A DNA stretch of 64,000 nt from Spirodela intermedia (GCA_902729315.2 LR746264.1:5543878-5607877), one strand, 5' to 3'. Shown: positions 12,297 to 26,200, counted from the first letter of the stretch. Notes: generated from the sequence alone by a model not told the origin. Made by a program: numbers and translations.

Positions 12297-13484
12297 TCAT
12301 CGATCAACAGCCCAAATCCCTCTGGATGGAGACTTGCCGTCCATCTTGACGACCTTCTGCCGGGATCCTCTGTGCCGGCGACCTTGATCTTCAAAGGAGA
12401 TGCTCTTCCTGATGTCGACCTTGACGATGTGGTGGTCCGAGGTGCCTTTGGAGGAGAAGACGGAGTACGATCCTGGCAGGAATTCGAACGGCGAACTGGG
12501 GGAGCTCAGGATGTAGTCCACGCGGGTGCCATACTTGCAGGTTCCCTGTACGTCTGCGAGCAGGGGAAGAAAGAGGAATCAGCCCTCCGCCGGGAAGAGA
12601 CGACAGGCCGGAATGGGCGGGAGGAGGCGGCGGGCTTACCTTGGCCCTTGGCCAGGACCACGATGGCCTCGCACTCTCCGGCGAAGTCCTTGGCATCCAC
12701 GTAGCTCTTCTCCTTGAGGAACTTAATCACCTCCACCTTCGGCGCCGGCTTCCCGATCTCCTCGTAGTACTACAAGCAGGAAGGAGGGAGGAATTAGGCA
12801 CTGCTCGTCTTCTACAGCAAGGTGAGTTGCTCGGCTTGCCTTGACGATGTCGTTCCACCTCTCCGCTGAGTAGTCCATCTGGTCGAGGGCGTTCAGGCCG
12901 CCAGCGAGGATGTGGGGGCCCTCGCTGGACCGCAGGATGGAGTTTATCTGCTTCATCCTCCAACTCTCGTTGAGGTGGTCGAGGTGGGTGCAGAGGACAG
13001 TGACCTCTCCCACCCGGGGGACGTCGACGGTGGCCTTGAGCACGTTCCTGCGATCAACCCAAGACGAGAAAGGCGGCTGTGAGCACAACGCTGCCGACCA
13101 TTAATGGCTGGCCGGCGTCGAGCACAGGGCGATTGCAAGGAGACCTGAAATCCGTGTCGTCGGAGATCTTCTGAACCTTCCACCTCTTGATCGGCCACCG
13201 GGAGAGGACGGCGTTGCCGTACTGGGGAGCCCAGCTCTCGGCGAAGACGTACCTCATGCCGAGCCCCTCCGCCAAGTCCGACAGTGGGCTCATCCCATTT
13301 TCCTCCTCTGCCTTCACGTTCTGCAGGGCCAGGATGTCGGCGTCGACCTCCCTCAGCACCTCCAGGATGCTCCGCTCACTGCGGGGGAATGCCTGATCCC
13401 CATCGCCGGCGCCGCCGCCGGCGGCGGCCGGGGAGCCCGGGGCTGAGCTCATCGGAGCCTTCCCGCTGTGGGTCCTCAACAACA

Positions 13485-13520
<36 letters not shown>

Positions 13521-13908
13521 TGCCGCTGGAATTCAGCTTCTTCTCGCGGACCAGCGAGATCTCATTGTGTGGGAGGTTGATCGAGACCCTGTGCTTGGAT
13601 TTGCCGAAGCTCTGCTGCTTGAGTATGCTCTTCGGGCACCTGTCGTGAGAGAGATTGCCCCTCGCCTCGCCGGCGTCCGACGACGCAGAGGATTTCCAGC
13701 TCCGGGGCACCGCCGGTGCTATGGAAAACATGGCGGCGTTGAACGTCGCGATCCGCGCCGTGGGGGCAGCGGCGTCCGGCCTACCGCCGGGCGACGCCGC
13801 TGAGGTCCGCCCAAGCGTGCGCACCACCGCGCTGCCGCCGCCGGCGGGAGACCTCCCTCTGTTCCCCCGCAAGCGGGAGCAGAGCCGCCGGAGCTTGAGG
13901 CTGCCCAT
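12297..13908 (-). CDS. Endonuclease/exonuclease/phosphatase (DNase I-like) family protein
   Basis: Four exons: 13908-13145, 13047-12840, 12769-12640 and 12553-12297, giving 452 aa; all junctions keep phase. The protein opens 'MGSLKLRRLCSRLR', the usual start of this plant family. It then has 'RIATFNAAMFSIAP' (51-64), a low-complexity linker with 11 glycines (131-141), and the EEP fold from about 183: 'ADILALQNVKAEEE', 'FAESWAPQYGNAVLSRWP', 'CTHLDHLNESWRMKQI', 'HILAGGLNALD' and 'SSKGTSDHHIVKVD'. The usual GDFN metal motif reads GGLN, as in plant relatives I recall. The family cleaves phosphodiester or phosphate-ester bonds; substrate unknown. Intron 2 (12770-12839) has a GC donor. An in-frame ATG 50 codons upstream (14058) exists, but a TATA box at 14095-14100 would put transcription start next to it, so 13908 is preferred. 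Confidence 0.85.
13487..13522 (+). repeat. (GCC)n trinucleotide run encoding a poly-glycine tract
   Basis: A GCC run on the plus strand encodes 11 consecutive glycines in exon 1 of the minus-strand EEP gene (residues 131-141). It lies in the linker before the catalytic fold and may vary in length between individuals. Confidence 0.85.
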
Positions 13909-14094
13909 CCTGATCGCGGCGTGGAGGCCAGCGGACGAGACGGGCTCTTCTTCTGCCGCTGGCTCTGGGGGGCAAAAGAAGAAGAAAGCTGCTACCTTTG
14001 CGGGGAAAAGATGGCCGCCTCCACCGCCGCTCTTCGTCCTCTTGCTGCTGGTTCTCATGAGCTGGGGCGCTGGGCGGACGATCCTTTGCTTTTG

Positions 14095-14100
14095 TTTATA
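14095..14100 (-). promoter_or_regulatory. TATA box of the EEP gene
   Basis: Read on the minus strand the sequence is 'GACTATAAACAAAAG'. It lies about 190 bp above the preferred start codon at 13908, leaving a leader of roughly 155 nt if transcription starts about 30 bp downstream. Confidence 0.5.
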
Positions 14101-14200
14101 GTCAGTCTACATGAGCACGGTTAGAGAGGGTGGGGAGTGAGATTGTGGTGTGGACGCCTCCCTCCGCGCCTACGGTAACACATTCGTGGGCTCCGCCACA

Positions 14201-14217
14201 GAGAGAGAGAGAGAGAG
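14201..14217. repeat. (GA)n microsatellite
   Basis: Uninterrupted GA run in the EEP promoter region. Confidence 0.9.
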
Positions 14218-14609
14218 ACTGAGGGTTGGAAGTTTGGTTGGGTTTGCCTCTCCGTTCGAGCCAATCCCAACTGCTCCACGAGAGAGGTGATTGGTGGGAG
14301 GGGCAGCGGAGTATGAAGGCGGAAAACCCAACAACCTCCTGAGCCTCGCCTTGCCAACGCGGGAATCGCGAGCCCGCAGGCGAAGCAGGTGCGGTGGAGG
14401 GGGGGAGGGGAAACTCTGCCCCGGATTTACTTCCCCTTCTTCCGCGCCCCCCTTCGCAGTCTATTTCCTTTTCCAACCCATGGGCCCTCCCCCTCTCTCT
14501 CCTCTCTCTCTCTAACCTGGTCCCGCACTACCAGTGCACCATTCCCTAAGCCGACTATTCAACTAGAACATATGACGCGATATGGTTGGACCCCGATCCG
14601 CCCCCCCTA

Positions 14610-14625
14610 TCTCTCTCTCTCTCTC
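14610..14625. repeat. (CT)n microsatellite
   Basis: Uninterrupted CT run in the spacer upstream of EEP. Confidence 0.85.
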
Positions 14626-15292
14626 GCGCTAATAAATGTGTGTCGTCGAGGGGAGAAGGAAGAGGAGGGCTGCGGGCATCTTTCTCTCTCCTCCTTGTGG
14701 TGGCTCCAGTCCCTCCGAACACAAGTGCACACATGCGGTGCCAGCCTTCCTCCACGGTGCTCCAACCTGGACGCCGGCGACCGGACTGGGCTCCGTGCCC
14801 ACACAAGTTCAGACGCCCATTAAAGTACTTCCCCTCAGCTTCGACTGGCCCCTCCCACCCGCGAGCGAAACTATCTTGATGGATTCTGGAGTTTCTGCTC
14901 GGACACTTACGTGGGAGGTTAATTTTCTGTTGACTTTTCGAATCAGAACCCCAAACCCCTTCCCCTCCCTCTTTAGAGAGAATAGGAGTCTCTCAACTAA
15001 CAGTCGCCGCAGTTGAAGACCCACAGGGGAGCAGAAGAATCCTACGCTAACCACGTCCCCAGGCTTTTCCCCCGAAAATCAAACAATCTTTTCGGTCTGA
15101 CCCACGAGAAGCTGCCCGCGTGGGATGGGAGAAGAGATTACTGCTCGTCCGGGTCAACCCTGTTAACCTCTGAAGAATTCTTGGGTTCCGTATTTTAATT
15201 GTGATCGTATTACAACTGGCAACCATGATTGAGTTGCCCGTACCCCGGTCTACATTAAAAGATTAATTCTTTCTTCAACGTGGTACTTCCAT

Positions 15293-15294
<2 letters not shown>

Positions 15295-15322
<28 letters not shown>
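15295..15322. repeat. (CT)n microsatellite
   Basis: Fourteen CT units in a row, the longest dinucleotide run in the window. Confidence 0.9.
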
Positions 15323-15325
<3 letters not shown>

Positions 15326-16398
15326 TCCCTTTTTATTTCTTTAGAATATGATCCTCGATAAGATAGATATGAAAATCCAGAGCATCTCACATGAAATTCA
15401 CCTCTCACTGATATTTTCTTTGAACCCCATCATAACATTATGTAAGATGAAGAAAAGCGCGTCCAAATTAAGTGATTAGTTAATTGCCGGGAACTACTAG
15501 CCATTTTTCTTGCAGAGGTTTTAATCTCAACCCTCTCTCTCTCTGTGAGACTGTTGAACGATAAAGCTTCGATACGGCTTAACCTGTTGAATAATCTCGC
15601 ACGTAATCAATCCAACAGATAAATCTGGCCTTGGGAATGCCCCAGGGGCTTGGCTTTGCACCATCTGTTGAACCCTCCCCCAAGGAGAAAATGCCGATGC
15701 TTGAGTGGGCACACCCCATCCCCCGGAATCTTAACGACGAGACCCAACTTCTTTCAGAGTAGTAACACGCAATAGGGACACCACGCAACGATTCCACGAC
15801 GTTCAGGTCAACGCGGTGGATCCGTCCAAGTGACAACCCGGTGGCTGTCCGATCCGAGGCAAGGTCAATGACGAAATAAGGGGCCTGCGTGTACGCCACA
15901 GGCGTAGCCCCCGTTGTCTCCGCGATCCGATGGCGGCGGCCCGGGCGCCACCGTGGTTCCTGCATCTGTAGGCATCCGGGTCTATTTTATCTTGTAGTCG
16001 CCTCAGCTTCTTCGTCACTCAACAGGGTACTCTGAATTCCCTCCCCCTTCATCGTGGCACGTAAGGCCATGTCCATGTGCTTCAAAAGATTCCGTAAATA
16101 TGCCCTCATCCCCCGAGAACGACGTCCATATTATATTTATGTTCGTATCTATTTATATAATATACATAGATAGAGAAAGGTCGTGGTGGGGTTTTAGATC
16201 TCACGTCCGCGTGTTTCTAAAACTATGCGCTAAGTTTTGCGAATGAAAATAGTCAAACTGTCTTCCTTTTGTGTGTGTGCGTGGAAGTGACATCGAATTC
16301 AGATGGCGGCGGAGGGAGAGCAACGCTCTTCCCCCATTTAGTGGGCTTCGGGTCCCAATCCCCGCATTAAGCCCCTACCAGCTGCACCTGTAAAGTTG

Positions 16399-16422
16399 AG
16401 AGAGAGAGAGAGAGAGAGAGAG
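16399..16422. repeat. (GA)n microsatellite
   Basis: Twelve GA units in a row, between the EEP and PPDK genes. Confidence 0.9.
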
Positions 16423-17244
16423 CATGCTTCACACGTAAGCTTGCTGCTTTTCTGTCTCCTTTTTCTCAGCGATTTGCAGGAGAGTGGAGCTCTCGGAGAA
16501 GAGATCAGCTCAGATAGATCACGAAAAACTAAAGCTCCATCCATCAATCCATATATGATGGATACACAGAAGGAAGATCCCATCCACGCCGGCCAAGACC
16601 CATCTCCCTGAGCGGAAATCTCAGCGAGATGATCCAATCTTCTCGAACAAGACGCGAAAAAGCCCCCCAAACGACGTAATCTCTGGTGCTTTTGGGCATG
16701 CTCAATCCTCGGCGAGATTTTTTCAAGGAAAGAAAAGGGCATGCGAGAGGGAATAATTTAACCAATGAGGGAAGAACCCACTGAGCCGAGCACTCATTTC
16801 AACAATAGACGCGGGAAAATGCCCCAACCCTTGTTGTCCCCAGCACCGATGCCCTCCTCGTATGCCCCATTTTCTTTGTCCATCGTACCCAGAAGAGGAA
16901 GAGAAAATTGCCTCTACTGATCACGAAACCAACCCCTACGCTCTCCGTCTGCATGATGAGTACTGTAAAGATGGAGCCTTTCTCACGTGGACGAACAGGG
17001 CGGGGGGCCACAGTCTGTCGTAGAAGCCAGCAACGTGGCTCCAAGAAATTGGCCTTCGTCCGGCGGGACACAGGGATAGATACAAATCGCAAGGGAATCG
17101 TCCGGCGCCCGCATGGTTGGCCGATGGGGGGCGGCGCCGCCCATCCGCCGTCGCCGACGGCGGAAAGGGGAAGCCAATGAAAGGGACTATAAAGATATGA
17201 TCAATGATAGTGTACGCGGTAATGCATCGACAGGAGGGGGCTCC

Positions 17245-20200
17245 TCAAACGACTACCTGCGCAGCCGCCAGCCTCGCGATGGGAACCCTGCAGCAGGAGG
17301 AGAGGGAGATCGCGTGAGAACTTGCAGATGAAGTGAAGAGAGTGCAGGGCCCCGGGTAGGAGATGGTCGACATTCAGAGGAATGGGGGCGGTGGAGGACC
17401 TGAATGGGGAGCACGAAACGTAGTCCAGTCCAGCTTCGGCGAAGAACGCAACGGACGAAGGCTCCCCTCCGTGTTCTCCGCATATTCCCACCTGTTTTCA
17501 CATCATCATCATCAGCCATCGCCCTGGAGATCTTGCAGAGATAGGAGAACCCACTAGAGATAGAGATTGAGAAAGAATAGAAAGAGAAAGACACAGAATA
17601 GATAGAGCGAGAGAGAGAGAGAGAGGTCTAAGAAACTAGGAACCAACCTTCAGGTCAGGTCTGGCGCTGCGACCTTTCTCTGTGGCCAACTTGATGAGTT
17701 GACCCACTCCCTTCTGATCCAGAACCTGGTCCGTGAAAAACGTTGGAGCCGTAAGTTTGAGCCCATGGTCTTCGTTTTCCAATGGAAAACTGATCGGCCT
17801 GTGTGTGTGTCCTACGGAGTTGGAATTCATAGCTAAAAGGGCAAAGCGTTTCAGCGACCCTGATATATTTTTCACCTAGAAGAGGCTATTTAATGGCCGG
17901 CGACTCATTTAAACTCATTTACGAAAGACCATAGAAAGCTGTAGCATGTGTCAGCTGAACTTCATTCTGGGCTGAGGAATCTCCATTTGAAAGTCAACGT
18001 GAGGGGCACAGAAACCAATCGATCGACTAACATAATAAATGCAGCATTATATGTAGTCGTCAGGTTACCATGCGGTTATTTCCGATGATATTTACGTAGA
18101 AGTATACTAATGGCATCGAGATGAATCCGGAGCGCATGAATTGTGAAACGTATTACTAGTCTTTTCAAGGGCCCGGCATGTAAAGATGGAATTTACCTCA
18201 AATGGATCACTCTGGAGGATACCCTTGGATAAATAGATGGGGAGAAACTTGCCCACATCGTCCCTGCTGTATCCAAAGGTCATTTGAGTGAGATCATTGG
18301 TACCGAAGGAGAAGAACTCCGCTTGCTCCGCGATCTGTCGAAGAAAATGGGGGCATATTTCAATGAAGGAAAAGCAAAAATGTACTCGACTGCGATGATG
18401 GAGAGCACACATTTACGGAAGAAGATCGATGACAGCATGAAATAAGTTTTTCAGATTTTATGCGCTGGCTAAGAGGAGGCCATTCTCTTGACCACATTCA
18501 CCATATTTTTATTGCATCAGCGAACAAGGGCATCTGTGGTCGTCTGGACCAATTGAGAAGCTATTTTCCCTGCGGTGGAGAGAAACATATGGAGCGGAAG
18601 GAGGCGAATCTATGGGAACGGACCCGTTCGTAATGAAGAAGAATAGGAGAAGTTGCACAAGCTTTGTGAATTACCTCGTCTGCTACAAGCGCAGCCCTTG
18701 GGATTTCGATCATGGTTCCAACCTTATAACTGATTGAGAAGCCCGCTTCAGAGAATACTTTCTCAGCAGTGCTCCTTATGACATTCATCTGATGCCCTAA
18801 CTCCTGCCATTAGTGGGTTTCAACAGCCAGGAGGAGCATAAGCAGCCATAAGTAGGTTGAAAACTCACACGAAACTCTGGTAGAGAGAGAAAATGGAGAG
18901 TAAAGAGAGAGAGGTAGGATCGGTCCACACATATTCAGAGAGAGCGAGAGCGAGAGAGAGAGAGAGAAAGAAGAGGAATACGGCAAAACATGCCTGCGGT
19001 GTCCCAACCAGAGGGACCATTATTTCAGGTAGGACTTTGAAACCCTGGTTGTTCACCGAGATCGCTGCCTCAAAGATGGCACGAACTTGCATTTCGGTTA
19101 ATTCCGGGTATGATATTCCAAGCCTAAAGAACAAAGTGAGAAATGGAATTACTTTATTGCAAATGTTCCCAAACAGCAGTGGATCACCAATGCTCTGAAA
19201 CAGGGTTATGAGTATCGGCGTTTGGATGTTTGAAACATATTTTTCCTGGCTTAAACATAATAACGCGTGGAAGGCTCTCTTTATATGCAGATCAGAAAAT
19301 AATTTAAGAGAAAAATAGATTTCAAGTTGGATTTACTCTTATAGGATAAATCTTGTCGATTGCATTCTAGTTGAAAAGTACTGATCGGAAGACATTCGTC
19401 TTTCTCCATGTCCAGGAAGAATATGCTTATTCTAAAGGTAAATCTCATTGATTATGGGCCAGTTTTACAACTACTGAACCCAAGGATCTTACGGTCTTCG
19501 CAGAAAAAGTAAGCAGACTGAAGAAAAACCATGATAGGTCAGGCTGAGGTGCTAATGCACGCTGCAATAAGGGTTTCTATCACGTATTATTGAGCTCAGG
19601 TTGTCTGCCTTTAATACTGATGGATGCCCATGTAAATTTACTGAATCGAATAGTAGTATTTCCTTTCATCAAAAACATGTGGATTTAATTTGCTAAAAAA
19701 TGGAGAGCGTACTAAAAAGGTGAAATGTCTTATCTTGAACATAATATGGACAATACCAACAAAATTTAAGAAGATAACGAGGTATCTCATCAGATGAGGG
19801 CTCATTGGCAAACGGTTGGTGATTACCGCAAGCTTGTAAGGCTCAAACATGAAACACAAAACTGAAACTTAATAATATAAATAAAATGAATCATGGTGGC
19901 AATTCAAACCTGCAACCACGGAAACCAAGCATGGGATTTACTTCAGATAACTTTTCAATTCTAGTGAAAATTTCATCCTCGGTCATGCCTGTGTCTGATG
20001 CCAACTGGGTCACAATTTCGTCAATATCACCTTCTGGGAGAAACTCATGAAGTGGAGGGTCTAACAGTCGAATTGTTACTGGAAGACCTGAAAAGTTAAA
20101 GAACTATTAAATTTATTGGGGTATAAAATAAAGTTATTTCTGCAACTAGCCCACGAAATAACCCATGAAAGAAACAACACACATATTACTTTGGCATGAA

Positions 20201-23200
20201 TGTTGGTTGGTGTGAACCAACAGAAATTAGAAAATGACTCCACAAGTTGGATATGTATTGATGGGCTACTGCATCGAATAAAAGATGGCAGATTATTAAA
20301 TAAGAACACAACAACTTATAAAACATACAGTTGTGAGTGATGAACACACTGTAATGTAGCCCACTGAAAACAAATTGCCTCATGACAATGAGTTCGTATG
20401 GTAAGACCTCACAGACTAGTTGGCCTACAGTTAAAAAAGGAACAATTTCTACCAGGATGGTGATGAAAATTCTTTACATGATTTTTTCATTAAAGCCATA
20501 AATCTTGACAATTTCGAACCAACTCGTATTGCGATTAATCACTTAAAAAAGGAACAATACGAACATGGCTGTGGATAACATTCCGCAGTGATGGAGGGTC
20601 TCACTTCAAGAAAGAATGGGAGTGACTCAGGATTTCTATTTCCGAGGGAAGAAACATGTCACAGGAAGTGATTTACATTCATACATACATGCATACACAC
20701 ACACACACACACACACTCGATTCCACAATCTAACCATACAAAATTACCATTCAAATGAACCTCTACAAGTAATAGTCTCCTAGCACAACGAATAAGGAAT
20801 GGGAATAACTTGAAGAATTTACGCCAACCACAACTTATTCTCAAGCAAGGATGGTGAACGTTCCATCATCTTGGACAGTAAATGAGAATGCTAATGCTTG
20901 TATGGCAAATTTGAGCGCGAAAAGTAAGCGTTCAAAAAAGAAAAAAAAAATATGACAGAAAATTGAGAATCGACTTTGTACTTAAGTAAGAGCGCTATAT
21001 TACCATCCATTGCCCGGAAAATGCCTTCAAAATCAGACTTCTGATAAGGCAAGAGGAGGTCCAATGCCGCTTTCCTTTGTTCAATGGTTGCTGCCATTAT
21101 CATCTGTCTCACAGCCTTAATCCTTTCATCTGAAGCAAAGAACTGCAACCCGTACATGGTACATCGAAATTAGAGTTCATTAAGCATAAAGTTCTCATGA
21201 AGCTCTCTCAAAGTTCTCGTGCAGCTCTTCCGAAATTCTATATGGTTAACAAAAAACTTCAACTAAAAAGTTGGGCGTATCACAAAGTGATCAAACGTTC
21301 AGAACTTTCCAGGATAATATATCATCAGTTTCACTACTCTCTATACTATCAATTAACTTTAGATGGAGAACATATCTTCGTCTTTAATTTATTTCCAATA
21401 TGCAGTGAAAACTAGAAAAAAGCTCTCCAAAGAGAATGAGGCATAGTTTTTTACCATGTGGCCCAAACTACAACAAAAATGGAGAGGTATGATGGCCATC
21501 AGCTATTTCATGCTACTCCAAAATGGAAATATTGGACACATCTTTTTATCTTTTCTTTATCTTTTACATTGACAGGCAAGGAAGATATAATTTACCATGT
21601 GTTCTGTCCTGCAAAGTCCAATACCCTCAGCTCCATTGTTCCTTGCTGTTAGTGCATCTCCAGGTGTGTCAGCGTTGGCCATGACCTATCAGAAAAACAA
21701 GTATGACATCATAAAATATTTACGACAAAAAATAAAGACACGCTATCCATTTTGTGAACAGGTTAAATGATGGTATCTCCTCCTGAAAAGACATAACTCT
21801 GTTGTTTTTCAGGACATGTTCCATCATTCCTTCAAGAATACGCCTTTAAGTTTTTCACGGAATGATGAAGTTTGAGAACCACTTAAGCAAATCTTCACGA
21901 TCGTTTAAAATTTTGGCATATCCAATATTTTCTTGTACATGAGCGAAACGTGATTATTAGATATAATGACGTGAGGGGAGAGCAACTACTAAGAAGAGTT
22001 TAATAGGTAGAGAAATTTGTACCTTCATCTTTCTGATCCCATCAACCCAGGTCATGAAGGCCCCTAGGTCACCGCTTAAAGCAGGGGGGGATAGTGGTTG
22101 TTTTCCTATTATTACTTCTCCGGTGGACCCATTCAGCGACAACCAGTCACCCTCTTGTATCGTTTGGTCCGCTATAATGACTACCTGCAGAACAAGGATG
22201 CAAATGTCCTTCGTATTTATACTCGATTTTCCAAGGGAAAGCAGCACAGGGAGTGATGTCTAAAAAGGATAGCAAAAGTCAACTATCAATAAAATAGGGG
22301 AAGAAATTATTTCTTGAAGGCAATCGATATGAAAGACCTTCATACTTCCCGAAATACTAGAAGTGTCCACAATTCACCTTTTCAGCATCATTCACACGAA
22401 TGTCAGAACATCCTGACACGCAGCATTTTCCCCACCCACGAGCTACAACTGCAGCATGAGACGTCATCCCACCCCTCGCTGTAAGAATTCCGGCAGCTGC
22501 ATGCATACCACCAACATCCTCTGGGCTAGTCTCCGTCCTCACCTTCAGTACACAGATGACACTCAAGAAAAGTGATTAAATGCTTGAAGCATGTCACAGT
22601 TGTCAAGAAATTCAAACGATTTCCAGAGTTAAATAGCAGTATACTGGAAATCTTAAAGAAAGCTACAACCCCCCCCCCCCCCGAGATGAAGCAATGATAA
22701 TAATGTTTAGAGAGTGTTAAACCTTTAATAACTCACTGCCAAAAAAATATATAAAAACACACGAAAAGAGGTATAACAAGTCAAACAAGATAAACAAGGC
22801 CGAGCCAATATGGCATTTCTTCTTGAAATATGACTAGAAATCATAAGATTCAATTCTGAGATATTCAATAAGTAGATAATTAAAGAGACAGAAGTTGAAG
22901 CTTCATGTATCAATGTCCAGGGAGGGAGAAATACCAGTATAACATCCTTTCCTTGAGCATGCCACGCTTCGGCATCTTCAGTATTAAAAACAACTTGACC
23001 AACTGCAGCTCCAGGCGATGCAGGCAGGCCTGTAGCAATCACTTTGTCTTTGTATGATGAGGGGTCTTCAAACTAAAAAGGCAAAATGAAAAATCTTAGG
23101 GGTGAGAAGCGTGAATATACTCATGTGAGACCAGTAATTGAAAGATGGGCAGCATCAAAGAATCATAAAAATATGAAAGTATGAAAGAAAATTTCTGAAA

Positions 23201-26200
23201 TACATAAGTAAGAAAATTAAGGCGAATGATCGGAAAAATAATAACGCAGAAGGCACATTGAATAGGATTTCTGCTAAACTTCTAGAATAATAGGACTAAG
23301 AAAAATAGTGAATTAAAAATCGATATAGGCACATTAAATAATGCGGAAGGGACTCAACCAGATATTAGTCTTGAATCTGAAATGTCTAAAGAAAAAGTAA
23401 GCTTGTCTATGTTGTCTCTGATTTAATACATGGTCTGGCACGTTTTCCAAGCAGTTGGCTCTGTCCAATCCGGCAAAGTCAAGGGATGGGGCTGATCTCC
23501 GGAGGATGAACCATTCACCACAATATGTCAAAGTGGGATAACCCAGATGTGCTCATTATATAGCACATCATATTTAATAAGAAATAAAAATACACTGTAG
23601 TCTGAAAATTTCTGTCACCGTTAACTTATTTTTTGTTGAGAGCCACCACAGTGAGTGATGACTGAACAAAAATTAATAGCGCTTTCTATCAATCAGTATA
23701 TGATTATGCTTTTTCGAGAACCTGAGGATGGAGAAGTTGATCAAGATGCCCTGGTTCCACCATCTTTATAGCAGACGAAATATCAACAAGGCCTTCATTG
23801 ACCAAATCCACTGCAATCTTCACAGCTCCTTTCCCAGTGCGCTTTCCTGACCGGCATTGCAGCATCCAGAGTCTGTTCTCTTGAACAGTAAATTCAATGT
23901 CCTGTCATCATTGACACAGAGGCTTTCAACATGAAAAATACATCATTCAAGACTTGACGTGCATTTTGTGGTCATTTTAGGCAAAAGAAAAAGCATAAAA
24001 TGCAGCCATATAATAATTTTCCCGCGATAAACAAAAATAATGGACAGACCAAAAAGACGAAGAGTGTTTTCAAGAATCAGGTACACAGACCATCATATCC
24101 CTATAATGCTTTTCTAAGATGTTGCAGTTCTCCACAAGCTCTTCATAGGCTCCAGGCATGCACTGCTTCATGGTATCCAGATCCTCTGGTGTTCTGATTC
24201 CTGCTACAACATCTTCTCCCTGCAACCGTAATATTTAGATTCGTTGAACATGAAACGGTCATAGAAGATCGAAGCCCACCAATGTCATAAAGAAAGCTTA
24301 TACAACATGCATGTATGAAGTTCCCAAAGAGAAATAAGCTTGTTATCATAATGGATACACAGTGTCCATAATTAGGATATAAATCAGGCATGACATGAGC
24401 ACATACTGATTCAGCATGTCTGGGGCTGATTCTAACTAGACTGGAACAAAGGGTTTAAAATGCTCCTCTGTCGTCTTTCAAAACAGAAGACTGTATTTCT
24501 GAAAATATTCACTGAATAGTATTTGATTTCGTGCAAATGGCGATGATATGTAGTTGGAAGTCAAGTGCACTCTTGACGTAATCTATGCACATTAAATAGT
24601 GAATCCATTCTGACGAACATGCCTCTAATATGTAGTCATTTAAACCTAATAACTGAAAAATCTCTATTTCCCTAAAATAAAATGATGGCAAGAGTAAGAC
24701 CTGAGCATTGATGAGAAACTCGCCATAGAGCTTTTTCTCTCCTGTGCTTGGGTTCCTTGTGAAGAGAACACCAGTTCCAGAAGTACTTCCCATGTTCCCG
24801 AACACCATGCATTGAACATTGACAGCCGTTCCCTTCAATCCTGTTATTTGGTTGATGCTTCTATATTTGATAGCTCTTGGACTATCCCATGAATTGAAAA
24901 CTGCTAGGACAGCCAAGTATAATTGCTTCCTTGGATCTGCAAAAAGATTGAAAATGTCAAATCCGACCTAGTTTAAGTTCTGACCATCACAGCAGTCCAA
25001 CAGAAGAAAAAATAAATATAAGTTTCCTCATTACAAAAATGTCATCAGCGAAGAACTAAAGTCTGTATTTCCTCCATAATTTCACAAAAAAGGAAAACTA
25101 TCTAGGTGATTCCAAAGAACTTGTCAAGTTAGCCTCGACAATAAGTAGCACTTAGAATCCAGGGATGGATGAATAATGACTTAAAGGAGATGCAAGAATT
25201 AGAAATAATCACAAAGCGGAGAGTGTTCGAAAGAGATTAAGCAGAAAATGGTTAAGGGTGAGAGGATTGATACTCATTCCTTTTTCCATGCACTCCTTAA
25301 AATGGTAGTGAACAAAAAATACACAAGTCACGTTCAAGAATTCATAGCTGTGAGATAGTTTCTAAGAAAATAAAGAGTTGCTTTGACAGCCATTTAACAA
25401 ATTTTATACCAAGATGCAAAAGAGAAAAACAAATAAATGTGAAGCATCTAAGAATGAAATATGTGCTATGTTAATAATCTCAAAAAAATAAAACTAAGTT
25501 AAGGTTGACCATACCTGAGGGGAACTGTTCGCCTTTGGCTTCAATGTATACCTTCTTATACTGAGCCACTAGCTCCTTAAGATCAGCCGCTGTGAGGTTG
25601 GTATCCAGGTTCAGCCCTTTTGCGGCCTTTAGTTCTCCTAGCTTCTCTTCGAAGAGTGAGTGTGGGATGCCCATTACCTATACCAACGTAAAATACACAT
25701 GAAGACAAGCGTATCTCAGTAACAACAAATGGCTCGTGCAGTTATTGCATGACCCTTAGATCCACTGTGAATGTCAAGCACAATGGCTGGATATTATATC
25801 GTAAGACCAGTACCGAAGATACCATGTCAAACGACATGAGCGGCATGTACGTTCCGAAGCGATAAAATCAAAAAGTTTCACACTAGTTGTTCCCGATACG
25901 AAAAACTTTAACTCAACTGGCACTTTAACATGTGCCTTCTCTGTCCCTTGTTCTGGAGCTGGCATTTTCACTCGCGCTACCCGAAAGGGAAATTCACGGG
26001 CAACCGTAGAACCAACAAGCATCCGCCGCGTTTTACTGGGAAGGATCGAACCATGGGAACGAAGGAGTAGGCTGAGGTGGAGAAGATGGAGGGATTGGCT
26101 AGGAAGAGACAGGAACAGGAGGAGCCTGTTGAGAAGTCCAAAAATGAGATTCCAAAGAATGTACATTAATTAGAGACTGGTAAAAAGCAAAAGTATGATA

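Larger units (their letters stand above)
13909..17244. other. Spacer between PPDK (3' end) and EEP (5' end)
   Basis: The part next to the EEP gene is GC-rich with several GA/CT microsatellites, as expected of a promoter region. The part next to 17245 should include the PPDK 3' UTR. Overlapping minus-strand frames at 15579-16018 (128 and 71 codons) have GC-rich, protein-like composition but match no family I know. I see no other gene. Confidence 0.4.

Noticed and set aside
12187-12387. 66-codon plus-strand frame at the EEP 3' end
   Set aside because: It overlaps the EEP stop and 3' UTR in antisense and has no recognisable product.
13909-14058. A 50-codon N-terminal extension of the EEP protein from ATG 14058
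   Set aside because: A TATA box at 14095-14100 would put the transcription start at or after that ATG, and the family normally begins with the MGSLKLR-type start at 13908.
13655-14101. 148-codon plus-strand frame over the EEP first exon
   Set aside because: It is antisense to a well-supported exon in very GC-rich DNA, where long chance frames are expected.
25774-26166. 130-codon minus-strand frame in PPDK intron 4
   Set aside because: Flanking exons splice perfectly without it, and it has no known domain.
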